Source: Blumeriella jaapii (Eukaryota; Ascomycota; Leotiomycetes; Helotiales; Drepanopezizaceae). From it: 64,000 bases of DNA. Location of the stretch: contig VWND01000023.1 of assembly GCA_009599575.1 (NCBI GenBank), forward strand, positions 422,501 to 486,500. Reading direction: 5' to 3'. Position numbers and translations under genes: made by a program. Every line of letters begins with the position of its first letter. Position 1 is the first letter of the stretch. Below the pieces are notes generated by a model. That model saw nothing but the letters and a program-made list of their open reading frames with translations. It did no database searches and was not told where the DNA came from. This document shows positions 23,501-34,960 of the stretch, piece by piece.

Positions 23501-24950
23501 TTCGACTTTCTCGTATACGTTTTAAAAATCGTCTGGAAAAAGGTTTTCGTTTTCACTACTATTATTAAAAAGCGAATCTTCGGCCGGCTCGACCTCGTTC
23601 ACATTTACCAGCTTAGGAAAGCCTTTGAATAGAACCGAAAGTCGGCTCGTAAAAATCGTGCAAATTAGCCTTTTTAAACTTTTTGATATAAAATAAAAAA
23701 CGAGCGTTATCGTTGGTCCGATCGAAAAAAAAAAACGCTAAAAGGGGCGTTTTGGCGTGGAAAAAAAGAAAAAATAACAGAAGGCTAAAAAAAAGCTTAT
23801 AGAGCATTTGAACGACTTTCGTACGTACGATTTGATTCGTAATACGCTTTAATTAAAAACCTACCACTTTAATAAATAATAAACTTAATAAAGCGACTCG
23901 CGTATAAAATTCGTTTAGCCAACTGACCTTGTTTTTTTTAACAGACGGCGGTAAGCTAATCCTTAAAAATCGTTGTACGCGCCTATTCCAAATGCAGCTT
24001 TTCTCGTAAACGCTTTGGTATTTTGTCGCGAAAAACGTTTCGAAGCTGTTTGTCAATCCGTATTTAAGCGTTCGCTGCGAAAATAAAAAATCGCAAATAA
24101 AAGCGCCAGAAATCGTCGTGCGTATTTATTGCAAACATCTTAAATTCGTTTTTCGCTCTTTAAACGTTTAAAAAATCGGCCAGGAAATCGGCGACTTTTT
24201 TTACTAATTTTTCGGAAAATATAAAATCGAAACGGTCCAAAATACGCAGAATAAAAAACTCCCTTGCTACGCCTTCGGTTTAATCGAATATATAATTCTT
24301 GCGAAATCGATCGCCAGCGAAATAGTCGTAATAAAATTCGAAGTTATCGAAAACTCTAATCTTTTAATAGCGTGCTTTGTAATCTTTACTATTATTTAGC
24401 TTAAACTTAAAGTTCGAAACGCGCTTTATACGAGCTAATCGAAAATCAGTAAATAAATGGAAACCATAACGTTTAAAAAGCGCGCTAAGATTTTGGCCGT
24501 TATAAAAAAATCTAAAAAAAGTTCGCGAAAAGCGTAGAAATTAGTCTGCAGCGTCTGTTAATTAAAATAAAACGTTGCGAAAAAAAGAAAAAGCAGCGGA
24601 TTCGCGACTAGCAAAAGCACGTTCGATAAATTCTATCAAACGCTTTAATTAAAAAGTCTGTCGCAATCGTATAATCTCCAGAAATTGTCGTTCACGCTTT
24701 TGCGCTTTTTTTAGTTGATTTTACAAAAATCTCAACTGAATGCTTTCAGCGCTAGGCTGCAAAAAAGAAATGGCAGGCGAAATAATTGGCGCTCTGCCTT
24801 TTCCTTTGTTTTTCTTTTCTCGAAAGGAAAACTGTTTTTCAGAAAAAAAAGCTTTTGAAAAAAGCTGCTTTTTCGCTGATTAAAAAAAAGGTTAAAATGT
24901 AATAGCAGAAGCTGAAAAGCTCTGCTAAAAAAAAAATCGTTAAACAAAAG
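23501..24950 (-). pseudogene. gag: gag of element B, decayed
   Basis: The minus strand from about 24720 down to 23850 gives a Gag-like profile: LKKAQKRExQFLEIIRLRQT, then FDNFEFYYDYFAGDRFRKNY, then AREFFILRILDRFDF and IPKRLREKLHLE. This is the pattern of a capsid region with the 'W/F..Y......F' repeats typical of fungal Gypsy Gag. An acidic Asn/Glu stretch (NSSENENLFPDDF) follows towards the protease. No zinc knuckle is clear. The 24732-24947 frame lies in the 5' end and is not recognised. Confidence 0.6.
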
Positions 24951-25077
24951 CCATCCTTCGCAAAATGCGAAAATAAGCCTTTTTACGACCGGTCGATCAC
25001 CTTAATATAACCCGTAAAAAATTCGAAAAAAAAAATAATTTACGCCGTCGCCAGCGTAAAAAAAAAATTGTTAATAA
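24951..25077 (-). other. 5' leader and primer site of element B
   Basis: This short leader lies between the 5' LTR and gag. Next to the LTR the minus strand reads ttattaacaatttttttt, a decayed primer site of unclear tRNA. A GC-richer word (ctggcgacggcg) lies a few bases downstream. Confidence 0.5.
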
Positions 25078-25343
25078 TATAACGATTTAATTAATCGAAA
25101 AGCTAAAAGATCAGTCAACTAGTCGCCGTATTCACATAATATAAAAAACGAGCTTTTGGTTCTGTAACAAAGATATTCATTTAAAATCAACAATTGCAGA
25201 AGGCAAAAATTGCTAAAAGGAAAAAGCCTTATATACATAAATAGTCTCCACAATTAATGAAAAGACCCACCAGGAGACCAGAGAGCTTGCAGCTATACGT
25301 AGTTGCTGGGGTGACACAAGGGGCAAAAGAATGAGTCGTCACA
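25078..25343 (-). repeat. 5' LTR of element B
   Basis: This 266-bp LTR is the partner of 7442-7707. It keeps gtcgtcaca intact at the right end and has a RIP-decayed left end (tataacga). The right-hand 100 bp is notably less mutated (gctggggtgacacaaggggc). Confidence 0.93.
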
Positions 25344-25348
25344 AACTG

Positions 25349-25850
25349 TTCTATTGTTTTTATTATTTATTGTTTTCTTTTTTATTATATATTATTTTAC
25401 TATTTTTATTTTGCTTTGTTTGTATACAATTTAATTATTCTGTTTTATATATACTGTTTATTTTTAAGACTTTTTTTTTTATTATTTAAAACACTTATTG
25501 TATTTTTTTTTATTTAATTATATTTTTGTTTACTAAAACAAAAGCTTTGTATATGTTTGAGCCGCATATTTAATATATTTATATTGCTCGTATATTTTAC
25601 GAAAACTATTTTTTATGCATTTTATTATTTGCTAAATTTTATATTATTTACTTTTTTCGTTGTTTTAAACAAATGCTTATTTAAACAGTTATAATTTATT
25701 AAAAAAATAACATGCGAATTCCCGTAACTTTTGAATACAAATACTTTACAATCTTCGTACTTTTTCTTAATTACTTTTTAATAAATATAATATAACCTTT
25801 TGATTAATAAATTTATCGATATTATATCGTTTTTTAAGCAAAACGTTGCT
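25349..25850 (+). other. AT-rich spacer of A1 between pol and ORF3
   Basis: This continues A1 after the B insertion (joined through aactg). It is extremely AT-rich with very few CpG and no notable frame. It matches 13051-13515 and 50865-51300 in reverse complement. Confidence 0.65.
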
Positions 25851-28800
25851 AAACCTAGCAAATTCATTTTTAATTTATTTTAAAACGGAACTATTATACG
25901 CAATTTTTTCGAATTTAAGCAAGTATATAATGCCGTTATTTCAAATTAATAAGCAGCTTTCGTAAAAACATTTATAAAACAATTCGATATAATAACTGAA
26001 AACGTTAACAAATTTTTATCCGATTACGAAAAATTCGTTAAAACTGAATTCGTTTGCAAAAACTTTAATTACGATAAGTTTTTGCTGAATTACGATAACG
26101 TTTCAAAAGCTTTCGCCGAAGCAAAAAAAGCTCGAAATAACAAAAAAAAAATAATAAACCGAATGTTGCGTTTTTTGCCAAATTAATAAAAAAAAATATT
26201 TAAAAATACGTTTTTAGCAAAATCACCGGTATTATTTCATTTCGGCATTTCGCTCGCTTTTTCGAAACTATTACTTTTATTAAAAAAAAAGTCTGAATAT
26301 TAAACGCTTACATTTTCAAAACGCAAGCTTTAAAAGCTAATAATCCAAAAGCTCGCAGATTTATAAGCTTTTTTACAATTGTTTGCAAATTAGTCGACAA
26401 CGCTATGCAATCGCTAAAAAAAGTTTTAATCGGCTGCGAAATTTCAAATCTGATTTTTTTTAAAGTAAAAAACTAAGCGTCGCTAAATGCGGCATTTTTA
26501 TACCGAAAAAAAAAAACGACGCTATTCCGATATTTTAAACTTACGACGACGAAAGGAACGAGAAAGCTAATATTATTTTCGTTTAATTCGAAAAGATACA
26601 CGCGGTAATAATTAATATTTCCAAAGTAATTAAAACAATTCGACGACTTTTATTTTCGATTATCGAAAACGAATTCGAAAACGAAATTAAAAGCGTGATA
26701 GCAAACAACCGTTTATTCGAATATAAAAAACTTATTATATTTATAAAAACGATTCCGAAAAAAATAAAAATAAAAAACGTAAAACAGCGCGCCGATATTT
26801 TCGAAACTTTTTTTATTCGGAGAAAAAAACTATTCGCGTCGCTAGCAAAATAAGCACCGCGAATAAAAACAGCCGGAAATCGACGCCGAGCTATAATTTT
26901 TAAGTTAATTAACAAAAAACGCGACGATTCTACGGAATCAGACTTAGAAAACGTAGGCATTTCGAAAAAAAAAGATTTAAACGATTTTGAATTTAATTTT
27001 TCGAAATTAAATACGCAAATATTAAAAACGCCTGCTGCGTTTAAAAACGTCGTACCGTTAATATTTTAAATTTTAATAAAAGCATTTAAAATCTCGATTA
27101 TTGCACGATTCGACCGAAAAAGTTTAAAAAAAAATATCGAAGTTATCGCGAAAGAAATTATATTAAAAATATAAAATCAGATTATTTTGTTTAAAACTTT
27201 CGTTTTCGACGACGAAACGATTTAAAAGTTTTATTTCGATACTTTTATATAAAAATCAGATAAATCCGTTAGCTTTTTTTTTTTTGCTTCGAACGAAAAC
27301 TGAATTAAGCCTTTTTCGGAAAATTGCAAATATAATACGCCGGAATAAATAAAAAAAACTTTTAAAAACAGTAACCCGTTTTTATTCGAGCTTTCCTTCG
27401 CTAAAAAACTTCGATTTTTTAATTTCGTTTTTACGAATAACGTTAACGCTAAAAAAAACGGCAAGTTTTGTTATTTTCACGTACGCTGTTACGCGGCGTA
27501 TTACGATTTAATTATAAAAAAAATCGACGTTATCGGTTTTGCTAATCGATTCGCTATTATTAAAAATTCGGATTACGACGTATTCGAAATTAATTTTAAT
27601 AATTAGTTTATATTTCGACGAAAAATTGCGAAAATTATTTAAGCGCGTGCTAAAGCTTATTTAGGCTACGTAAATTTCAAAGCGAATCTTAAAGCTTTTA
27701 GCGCGATTAAAAAATTCGATTAAAACGTAAAAAAGTGAAAGCAACGAATATTTTTAAAAGCCGATTTTTCTGGCTTTTCGATCGAAAATATATTTTAAAA
27801 TTTATTTAAACTAAGCTGCGAATTCGTTAATTACGTAAAATTTCATAACGGAAAAAACAAATTATTGCTGTATTTTATAAAAGAAAAAATAGCTATATAC
27901 AAGTATTATTTCCGATTAATTAAAACTTAAAAAGCGTTTACAGCTTTTTTCGCTATTATATTTTACAGTTTTATTTAATAAGCTTTTAAAATACACTCCG
28001 GCTTTTATTTCGCTGTTTTAATTATTCGGAACTTTGGAAACTGCCGCTTCGTAACATATTTTGACGTTTCGATCGCTTTAGGTTTCGCTGGTTCCGACCG
28101 TATTACGGTTATAAAATTCGATATCGCCGATTTTTAAAAAAAAAAAAAAATCGAAAACTTTACCGACGCTATTTTCGATTATTACGTTTTGTTTATATTC
28201 GCATATAATTCGGAAATAATCGAAGCTTATTTGTAATTATATTACGACGCTAAGCTAATTAAAATCATTTAGAAAAGCTTAGCTTTTTCGTATTTCAGCG
28301 CGTTTAAAACAATAATCTCGGCTATTTTATCGGATTACAAAACCGAAAACTACGAAATAAAAAATAAAATAATTTTTATTAATTTCTCGATTAAGCAAAA
28401 AGTTTTCGTTAAATTTAAAATTTAAAAAACCGACGGCGCGATGCTAATTTACGAACAATTATACGGCGCAAAAATATAAAAATCATTTCGAAAACGACGC
28501 TTCGATAGGCCATTTAATATTATTTGTATTGCGGCGAAAGCAATTATAGTATTTTCGATAATTTCGATTGCAAACGATTATTTCCGAACTATTTCGTAAA
28601 ATAGTTTTTTTATAAGTTTCGAAGCTTTTTTAAAAGCATTCGTCGGCAAACAACCGTAATCCGACTTATTAATTTTACGCGAAGCAAAAGCGTTAATCGG
28701 TTTTAATTACGACGAATTAATCGATTATTTTTACGATTTTAATATAAAACTTTTTAGCGCTTTTTGCAAAACGTAGAATCACGTTCAAAAGCTGGAATTT

Positions 28801-29040
28801 ATTATTTACGCAGAAAAGTCGTAGAAAGCATTCGTCGCGGCGACATTTAATAATATTATCGACGAAAAAGCTATTAAAATATTCGTAAATCTAAACGATA
28901 CTTCGATTAATATTTTATCGAGCCATTTTTCAAAAAAGCAAAATAAACAAAATAATTTAAACGATAAGCGAAACGCTATTTTTCCGCAGAAACCAACAGC
29001 AAAAAAGCCAAAAACGAATTAAAAAACCGAAAAAGTATAA
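25851..29040 (+). pseudogene. ORF3 of A1: unrecognised long frame after integrase
   Basis: This is a frame of about 1,000 codons broken by TAA/TAG stops only, parallel to pol and ending shortly before the 3' LTR. Landmarks: YDDERNEKANIIFV near 26530; the basic KRADIF...RRKKLFASLAK segment carrying the palindromic module; TAGNRRRAI with a Ser/Asp-rich stretch; TPAAFKNVV; a Cys/His patch FCYFHVRCYAAY near 27470; and a conserved SNNYTAQKYRNYFE-like segment in A3. A2 and A3 carry the same frame in the same place. No family is recognised. The conserved frame across three copies argues for a real third gene of this Gypsy family. Confidence 0.6.
26831..26865 (+). repeat. 35-bp palindromic module, locus d of A1
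   Basis: Arms tattcgcgtcgcta and aagcaccgcgaata surround the core gcaaaat. It is flanked by the perfect direct repeat aaaac at 26826-26830 and 26866-26870. Confidence 0.85.
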
Positions 29041-29168
29041 AGCTAAAAAGTTCGGTTTTTGATTAATTAATTTTTAAACTATATAAAATAAACTAAATTA
29101 CATTTATTAAAATTATATTTTTCTTTGGTCGTAATTAAAAACGACTACGTATATTATTTAAAATAAAA
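29041..29168 (+). other. A1 3' end between ORF3 and 3' LTR
   Basis: This is untranslated sequence. The polypurine position directly before the LTR is decayed to tattatttaaaataaaa. Nothing else is seen. Confidence 0.5.
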
Positions 29169-29438
29169 TGTAAAACGGTAATATTTTGTATTAACGAAAG
29201 TTAGTAGTTTTAGCTATAGTCGAAGCATAAACCCCTTCGAAACCCTCTGCTATTGACTATCTTTAACAGATATAAGAGCAAAGCATTCCTTTAGATAGTA
29301 TTATAAGCACGCAATTCAATTCATACCTTTATTTATTTTTTTTTTCCTTTCTTCAGTTTCTTCTAGGGAGGATTCCTTAGACTATTTTACCCACCGACAT
29401 ATGGCCGTATCAGTCTGGTTTTCCTACCTACTTTTATA
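29169..29438 (+). repeat. 3' LTR of A1
   Basis: This LTR runs from tgtaaaacggtaat to acttttata. It is followed by ataa (29439-29442), the match of the 4 bp before the 5' LTR. It contains tataagagcaaagc as the TATA segment. Confidence 0.93.
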
Positions 29439-29442
29439 ATAA

Positions 29443-32400
29443 CGATAATAATACGAATAATAAATCGTTTTAAAAGCGGTTTTGAAGTTTTTTAAGTATT
29501 TTTTTTTTACGGCGCGTATTCGTTATTGTTTCGTTGCTATTATTTGTCGTATTTTTTAAGTATTTTTTTATAAACTTTTTTGCGTTTGTAAAATGGTTTT
29601 TTGATTTTTACGAATTTTCGTTTAATAAATAATCTTTTTATCGTATTAAATAATGACGGCTTTTTTTGTATTTTTATAAGCTTATGTTAATTTAACTTCG
29701 TATTTTTCGGGTTTTTGAAATTTTATTATATTATTTTTCGGTTCGGTATCGTTTCGATCCTGCTAAGATTTTAATAAAAAACGTAGAAAATATCGTAAAT
29801 ACGATATTAAAAAAAATTTCGAATTAATAAGCTTGGACGTGCTCGTATATAATTCGCTTAATTTTAAAAAGCTTTAGATATTTATCTAAAAGCTTTGGAA
29901 AAAATCGTAATTATCGGAAGTTTTTAATCGATAATAATATTTTGTCGCTTATTTGAAATTTAATTTTTTTATGTTTAGCGTCGTAAAATCTTTTATAATT
30001 CGCGTTGGCTTTTTTTTTAGCTTTTTACTAAATATATATATATTTTTTTGCAATATTTTAATTTGTTTTTCCGCTAATAATACTTTTTTTTTACGACGTC
30101 GCTTTCGACGTTGCTATTAAATTTTAAATAAAAGCCGTATAATATGCGAAAAAAAATAAAATTCGTAAAACCGTATATCGAATTGTTATACGTAAACTCG
30201 GCTAAAGCAAGCTTCGTAATTTAATCGTTTTATCGATAATCGTAGTACGTGCGAAAATAAAATTCTAAAATTTAATTTTAACATTTCGTTTGGCTATCGG
30301 TTTAAAAATAAAAAGCGGTGTTTAATCGACGTCGTATTTGTAAATAAAATATTATTAAAAACCAGAATTTATCAATAAAAACTAATTTTTTATTTATAAT
30401 AACTTTTTTAAAACAGCTAAAATTTTTGTAAATATATTATATAAATATTTCAGCTAAATTTAAAGCTGAAATCGTTTTTTATATCGGTATATATTTCGAT
30501 AGCTTCGTATATCGGTTCATTATAACGAATATCGAATCGTAAATACAATTTCGTTTTTTGCTAAAAAATAGATCCGTAATAAAATTTATAATTTTTTTTT
30601 AAAATTTCGTAAAAATCGAAGAAAAAGCTAATTCGCTATAAGATCGGTGCTTTTTGGATTTGCTTTTTTAATACTTCGCATACGTATTAATGTAACGCTT
30701 TACGTCGCTTCGTAAACCAGGCCAGAAATACTTTTTTTTAATTAATTTTAGCGTTCGCCGAAAGTTTTAGTAGCCGGCGGTCGGATCGTCGTAATTAATT
30801 TTTAATATTTCGCTTTTAATAACGCTTTTATTCAAGATATACGTACGTTTTTTGTAACGTAATAATTTATTTTGGCTTATACGCTAGTATTTTTCGAATC
30901 CGGCTCGATTATTTTGCGAAGCCGATTCGTACGTTTTTTATAATATAAAAAAATCAGATTTTTGCAATTTAAAAATAATTTTAATAACGCTTTTATTCGA
31001 AGTATACGTACGTTTTTTGTAACGTAATAATTTATTTTGGCTTATACGCTAGTATTTTTCGAATCCGGCTCGATTATTTTGCGAAGCCGATTCGTACGTT
31101 TTTTATAATATAAAAAAATCAGATTTTTGCAATTTAAAAATAATTTTATAAATCGGTTTTGCTAGCTCGTTATTAGCCGTTTCGGATGATAATAATATAA
31201 CGGCTACGCTTCGTAATATATATTATTTGCAATTAATAATATTAGCAAAAAACAATCCGGCAAAAAAGCTTTTTATTTAGCTTTTTTCCGTTTATTTTTT
31301 ATTTTTTGATTTCGTTAATAAAAGCTTCGAATATTTATCGGCGCGAAATAATTTATGCCCCGATTTTAAACGTGTTTTTATTGCGAAAAATATTTTAAAA
31401 TTTCTTAAATAAGCTAGTTTTAGCTTACGATACAGCGTAGGCAGCTGCTCGTTATTTCTTTTTAAATCTCTTTTTAAATCTGGCCGGCGAAAAAAGCTAT
31501 CCGCCGAATTAAAAACTTTTATTTTATATTCGATTGCAAAATCTTATTTAGCTAGCTCGTCGGCTTATTTCGCTTAGCGTTCGTTTAAACGTTTTTTCGT
31601 AAAAAAGGATTTTAAATTATAATAATTTATACGTATAATAATAACGTCGGAAGCGCTACGTAAATATTAGTTTTATTATTTAAAAGCGTAAATTATAATT
31701 ATTAGCTTAGCGTCGTAAATTTCGTATTTTTGTTTTATCAAAAAAAGCTTTTTCGAATAGTACGCGCTAAAATATTAACGTGCCTCCGTATTTTTTCCGA
31801 ATAATTAAAATAAAATTCCGCTTATAGCGAATTTCGAAGCGTTTATTTCGATTTGAATTTTTAATCGAAGATCGAAATAATATAGTATAAATATTTAACA
31901 AAACTCTTTTTTTAAAAGTAAAAAAGCGACTTTCGTTTCGAATAAAAAACGAAAAAGGCCCGATATTTTCTTTCGTTGCATTTTTTTTAAAAAATTTGTA
32001 ATAAATCGGCAAAGCTTAGCATAGTTTTTTATAAAACGTTTATAAAAATCAATAAAACTTAAAAATATTTAAATATTTCGCTACGTAATAAAAAGAAGCT
32101 ATTTCCGAATATTTTTTTTTTAAATTTTTTTCAATTTTCGTATAAATAACGACGAAACCTAAGAATTCAACCGTATTCGTATCGAAAGCATATTTTTTCA
32201 GATTTTCGTAAAATTTATTAATACGAAGTTTTTCGGAAACCTTTTTCACCGCGTTTGTATAATCGTCGGAGTTTTCGGAAAATATTAAAATATCGTCGAA
32301 ATAAATTATATACGTAATATTTATTAAACCGATTAAAACTTAATTAATATACGCTTGGAAAATTGCTGATGCGTTCGAAAAGCCGAAAAGTAATACGTAA

Positions 32401-33152
32401 TATTCGAAATATTCGTAACAAATGCGAAACGCAGTTTTTTATTTATTTTCTTTTCTTATTCGAAAACGGTAATACGCCCAAATAGAATTTAGCTTAATAA
32501 ATATTTTAGCTTTTTTCAAACGATTTAAAGTTTCGCTTATAAAAAGTAGAAAAATTCGATTTTTAACCGTAATTGCGTTTAAACTTTTATAATCGACGCA
32601 TAATCGTAAACTTCCGTTTTTTTTCGGTATAAATATTACCGGTACGCCGATAAAGCCAATAAATCTTTTTATCTAATCTTTTTTCAAATTCGAATCGAAA
32701 TATTCGCGCAATTCGATAAATTTAAATTCCGACAAAAAGTAAACTGGTTTTTAAAAAAGGTTTTTCTTTTTCGCGAAATTTATTCGATATTTTATAAAAT
32801 AGTAAAAAGCTAGAATAACCGCGTCGATATCGTTAAAAACGTCGGCGTAATCGTCGTATTTAAAAAGTAATTAATATTGTTTTTTAATAGCTTTTTTTAA
32901 AACGATATAAAACGCTTGCTTTTTCTGGATTTCTTTTTAAAACGTTTAATTATAACGAAATTAAATTGTAAGCGTTCGATTAAATATCGCTACGATTTAG
33001 CTCGAAAGCTTATAACGGAATCGATATTTCGCAATCAAAAAAATCCTAAGATAAATAAAATTTTTGGAATATTTATATCGCAAGCTACGAAATCGTTTTA
33101 TATTTTTTTAATTATTTTATAATTATTAATGGCGCGAATAAATTGCGTATAC
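29443..33152 (-). pseudogene. pol: Gypsy element E: RT, RNase H and integrase, decayed
   Basis: The minus strand shows a different Gypsy pol. RT segments include NGSLRLCVDYKSLNAITVKN near 32590, the intact catalytic YFDD at 32292-32303 and VEFLGFVV near 32150. RNase H is about 31500-32000. The integrase has the zinc-binding part near 30750 (FRRTLKLIKKKYFWPGLRSD), then core segments around 30300-30600. Stops are TAA/TAG. No LTR is in the window: A1 cuts its 3' side and A4 its 5' side at 33152. The RT type (YFDDIL) points to a chromovirus-like lineage, distinct from A and B. Confidence 0.82.
30814..31143. repeat. 165-bp tandem duplication in element E
   Basis: Units 30814-30978 and 30979-31143 are nearly identical; the only visible difference is attcaagatat against attcgaagtat near their starts. 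The period is 55 codons. It lies between RNase H and integrase. Confidence 0.9.
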
Positions 33153-33283
33153 TGTAAAACGGTGATACTTTGTATTAATGGGAGTTGGTAGTTTTAGCTA
33201 TGGTCGAGGCATGGACCCCTCCGAGACTTTCTGCTACTGACTACTTTTAACAGATATTAAAGCAAAGCATTCCCTTAAATAAT
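33153..33283 (+). repeat. 5' LTR of A4, left part
   Basis: This is the first 131 bp of an A-family LTR, tgtaaaacggtgatactttg onward, well kept. It ends at ataat, duplicated on the other side of C1 at 41527-41531. Confidence 0.93.
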
Positions 33284-33585
33284 TGTTGCGCTATATTTAC
33301 ATTCCTTTATTTCCTTTTATTTCTTTTGTTCCAGATTTATTCTTCCTGTACGCTTTCAGTAGTTAAATGTTTCTGGAGCTCGGAAAGGCTCGTAATTACG
33401 TGATAACGAGCCTTTTCGGAAACTAGTTTTTCCGAGCGATTAACTAAGCGAGCCCGAACTTTCCGTTTTTTACGAAAAGCTCGCTAATCAGACTTAAAAT
33501 AATACAAATAACATTTTACTGTATACAATTTATTCGTTCCAGCTTCCGGTAAGAATTCCTATCGATTATTCGGCTATATACGACA
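33284..33585 (+). repeat. 5' LTR of C1
   Basis: This 302-bp LTR runs from tgttgcgctatatttac to ctatatacgaca. It matches 41225-41526 and 45376-45677. It contains a strong inverted repeat at 33384-33415 around tacgtg. Confidence 0.94.
33384..33415. promoter_or_regulatory. Palindrome in LTR C with CACGTG-like centre
   Basis: The arms aaaggctcgt and acgagccttt are perfect complements around a 12-bp spacer (aattacgtgata; aatcacgtgata at 41335-41346). All three LTRs of this family keep it. It could be a binding site for a basic helix-loop-helix factor, or a hairpin in the RNA. That role is inferred. Confidence 0.55.
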
Positions 33586-33603
33586 GTTATAAGCCCCGGA
33601 GCC
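33586..33603 (+). other. Half-tRNA initiator-Met primer site of C1
   Basis: The sequence gttataagccccggagcc begins at the first base after the LTR. With one RIP change (G to A) it is gttatgagcccc, the complement of the anticodon region of initiator tRNA-Met ending at position 39. Copia-type elements prime from this cleaved half-tRNA. D has the same site at 45678-45695. Confidence 0.8.
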
Positions 33604-34909
33604 AATTAATAAGCTTTTTTCTGCAATGCATACGCTAAAAGACTCGTTGAAAGCTTTTACCGGTCAATCTATTCGAATTGTTAAAAGAATTCGTAAAAGA
33701 TTATATTTTGCAAAGTTTTTTTTATTTGGCAAAAGGCTACGAATCGATAAAAAACTATTGAAAGTGCGGAAAGCATTAATTTTTCGATTTTTTTAATTTA
33801 CAAATCTTATTTTTATTTTTCTACTTTTTTCAATCTAGTCAATCGACCTTTTATAACGAAAATAATATATCGGCCCTTATAAAAAAAAAAGTTTTCTTTT
33901 ACGACTCAAAATCGTAAATCTTTTGGTTAAAAGCGTACAAATTCCACCGATCAAAGATTCTTTTTTTCGATTATACCGATCCTGATCTTTTATTTCGCTT
34001 TTTTATTAATAAACGATTACAAAAACAGTTTTTATATCAGTTTATCAATTAGAAAAACAAAAAGCGCTAAATAAATTACGATCGAAAATGCGCCGAATAC
34101 AACGGAATAACCGAAGCAAAAAAAAGCCGCCGTTACGATTAATAACCTTTCCGACAGGCTTCGATCAGCCAATCTGATTTTCGACGATTTGAAAAATAAA
34201 ATCGATTATTTTTTCAAAAACTATTTAAAAAAGCTTAAGAAATGGCAGAAGTACGTTATTGCCTACCAAAAATTGCTCGACTGAATTTTTTCAATTGTAA
34301 AAATCAATTTAATAAACTTTGTAATTGCTTAATCGGAAATTAACGCTACTAATAATAAAAAAGCGTACGCCATTTTTTATACTAATTTGTAAAAAGATTT
34401 TTTAATAAATAAAAGTATGCGTAAAATCAAAAATTTATATTACGAAAAAAAGCAGAAGTTATTTTAAGTATTCGTTCGTATTCTAAAAAAAGATATTGCT
34501 TCTGCATACTTTTTCGTAGTTAGCTCCGTCAGATCTGATTACAAAAACATTTTTCGCAAAGCATACAGCGGAAAAATAAATATAACCGAATAAATAAAAG
34601 AATAGCAGACCGTTTACAAAACAGCTATCGAATATAAGATTTCTGATATAAATGGCCGCTACGCTGCTATCGATTTTCTCGACGCAATCGCCGTATATAT
34701 TAATTTACAATAGGCGAACGGCAAAAAAGCTAAGTATTTGAAAAACGAATTTGCCGGCCTTTTTATAAAAAAGATTTTAATCGAACTGAGTTTTATAAAT
34801 TTTTTTTTTAAAAATAACCGAGAATTCGATAATTCAGGCCGAAAAGTCGGAGTTTTTTTGCTATTTTTCTTTTCGATTTTGAAAACAACGATACTTCGAA
34901 AAGTCGTGG

Positions 34910-34960
<51 letters not shown>

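Larger units (their letters stand above)
7442..25343 (-). mobile_element. Gypsy LTR retrotransposon B (split by A2)
   Basis: This is a minus-strand Gypsy element of about 6.4 kb without A2. The two 266-bp LTRs (7442-7707 and 25078-25343) have TGTGACGA...TCGTCACA ends, and the element is flanked by aactg at 7437-7441 and 25344-25348. Read on the minus strand it shows gag, protease, RT, RNase H and integrase. The polypurine tract beside the 3' LTR is intact. A2 cuts it between RNase H and integrase. The frames carry RIP-type stops throughout. Confidence 0.94.
237..29438 (+). mobile_element. Gypsy-family LTR retrotransposon A1 (split by element B)
   Basis: This is a full-length Ty3/Gypsy element, plus strand, about 11.3 kb once element B (7442-25343) is removed. 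Its two LTRs (237-503 and 29169-29438) are flanked by ataa at 233-236 and 29439-29442. The order is 5' LTR, leader, gag, protease, RT, RNase H, integrase, [B], spacer, ORF3, 3' LTR. RT before integrase is the Gypsy order. All coding regions are broken by TAA/TAG stops of RIP type. Copies A2 and A3 have the same order and near-equal length, so the element boundaries are secure. Confidence 0.93.
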
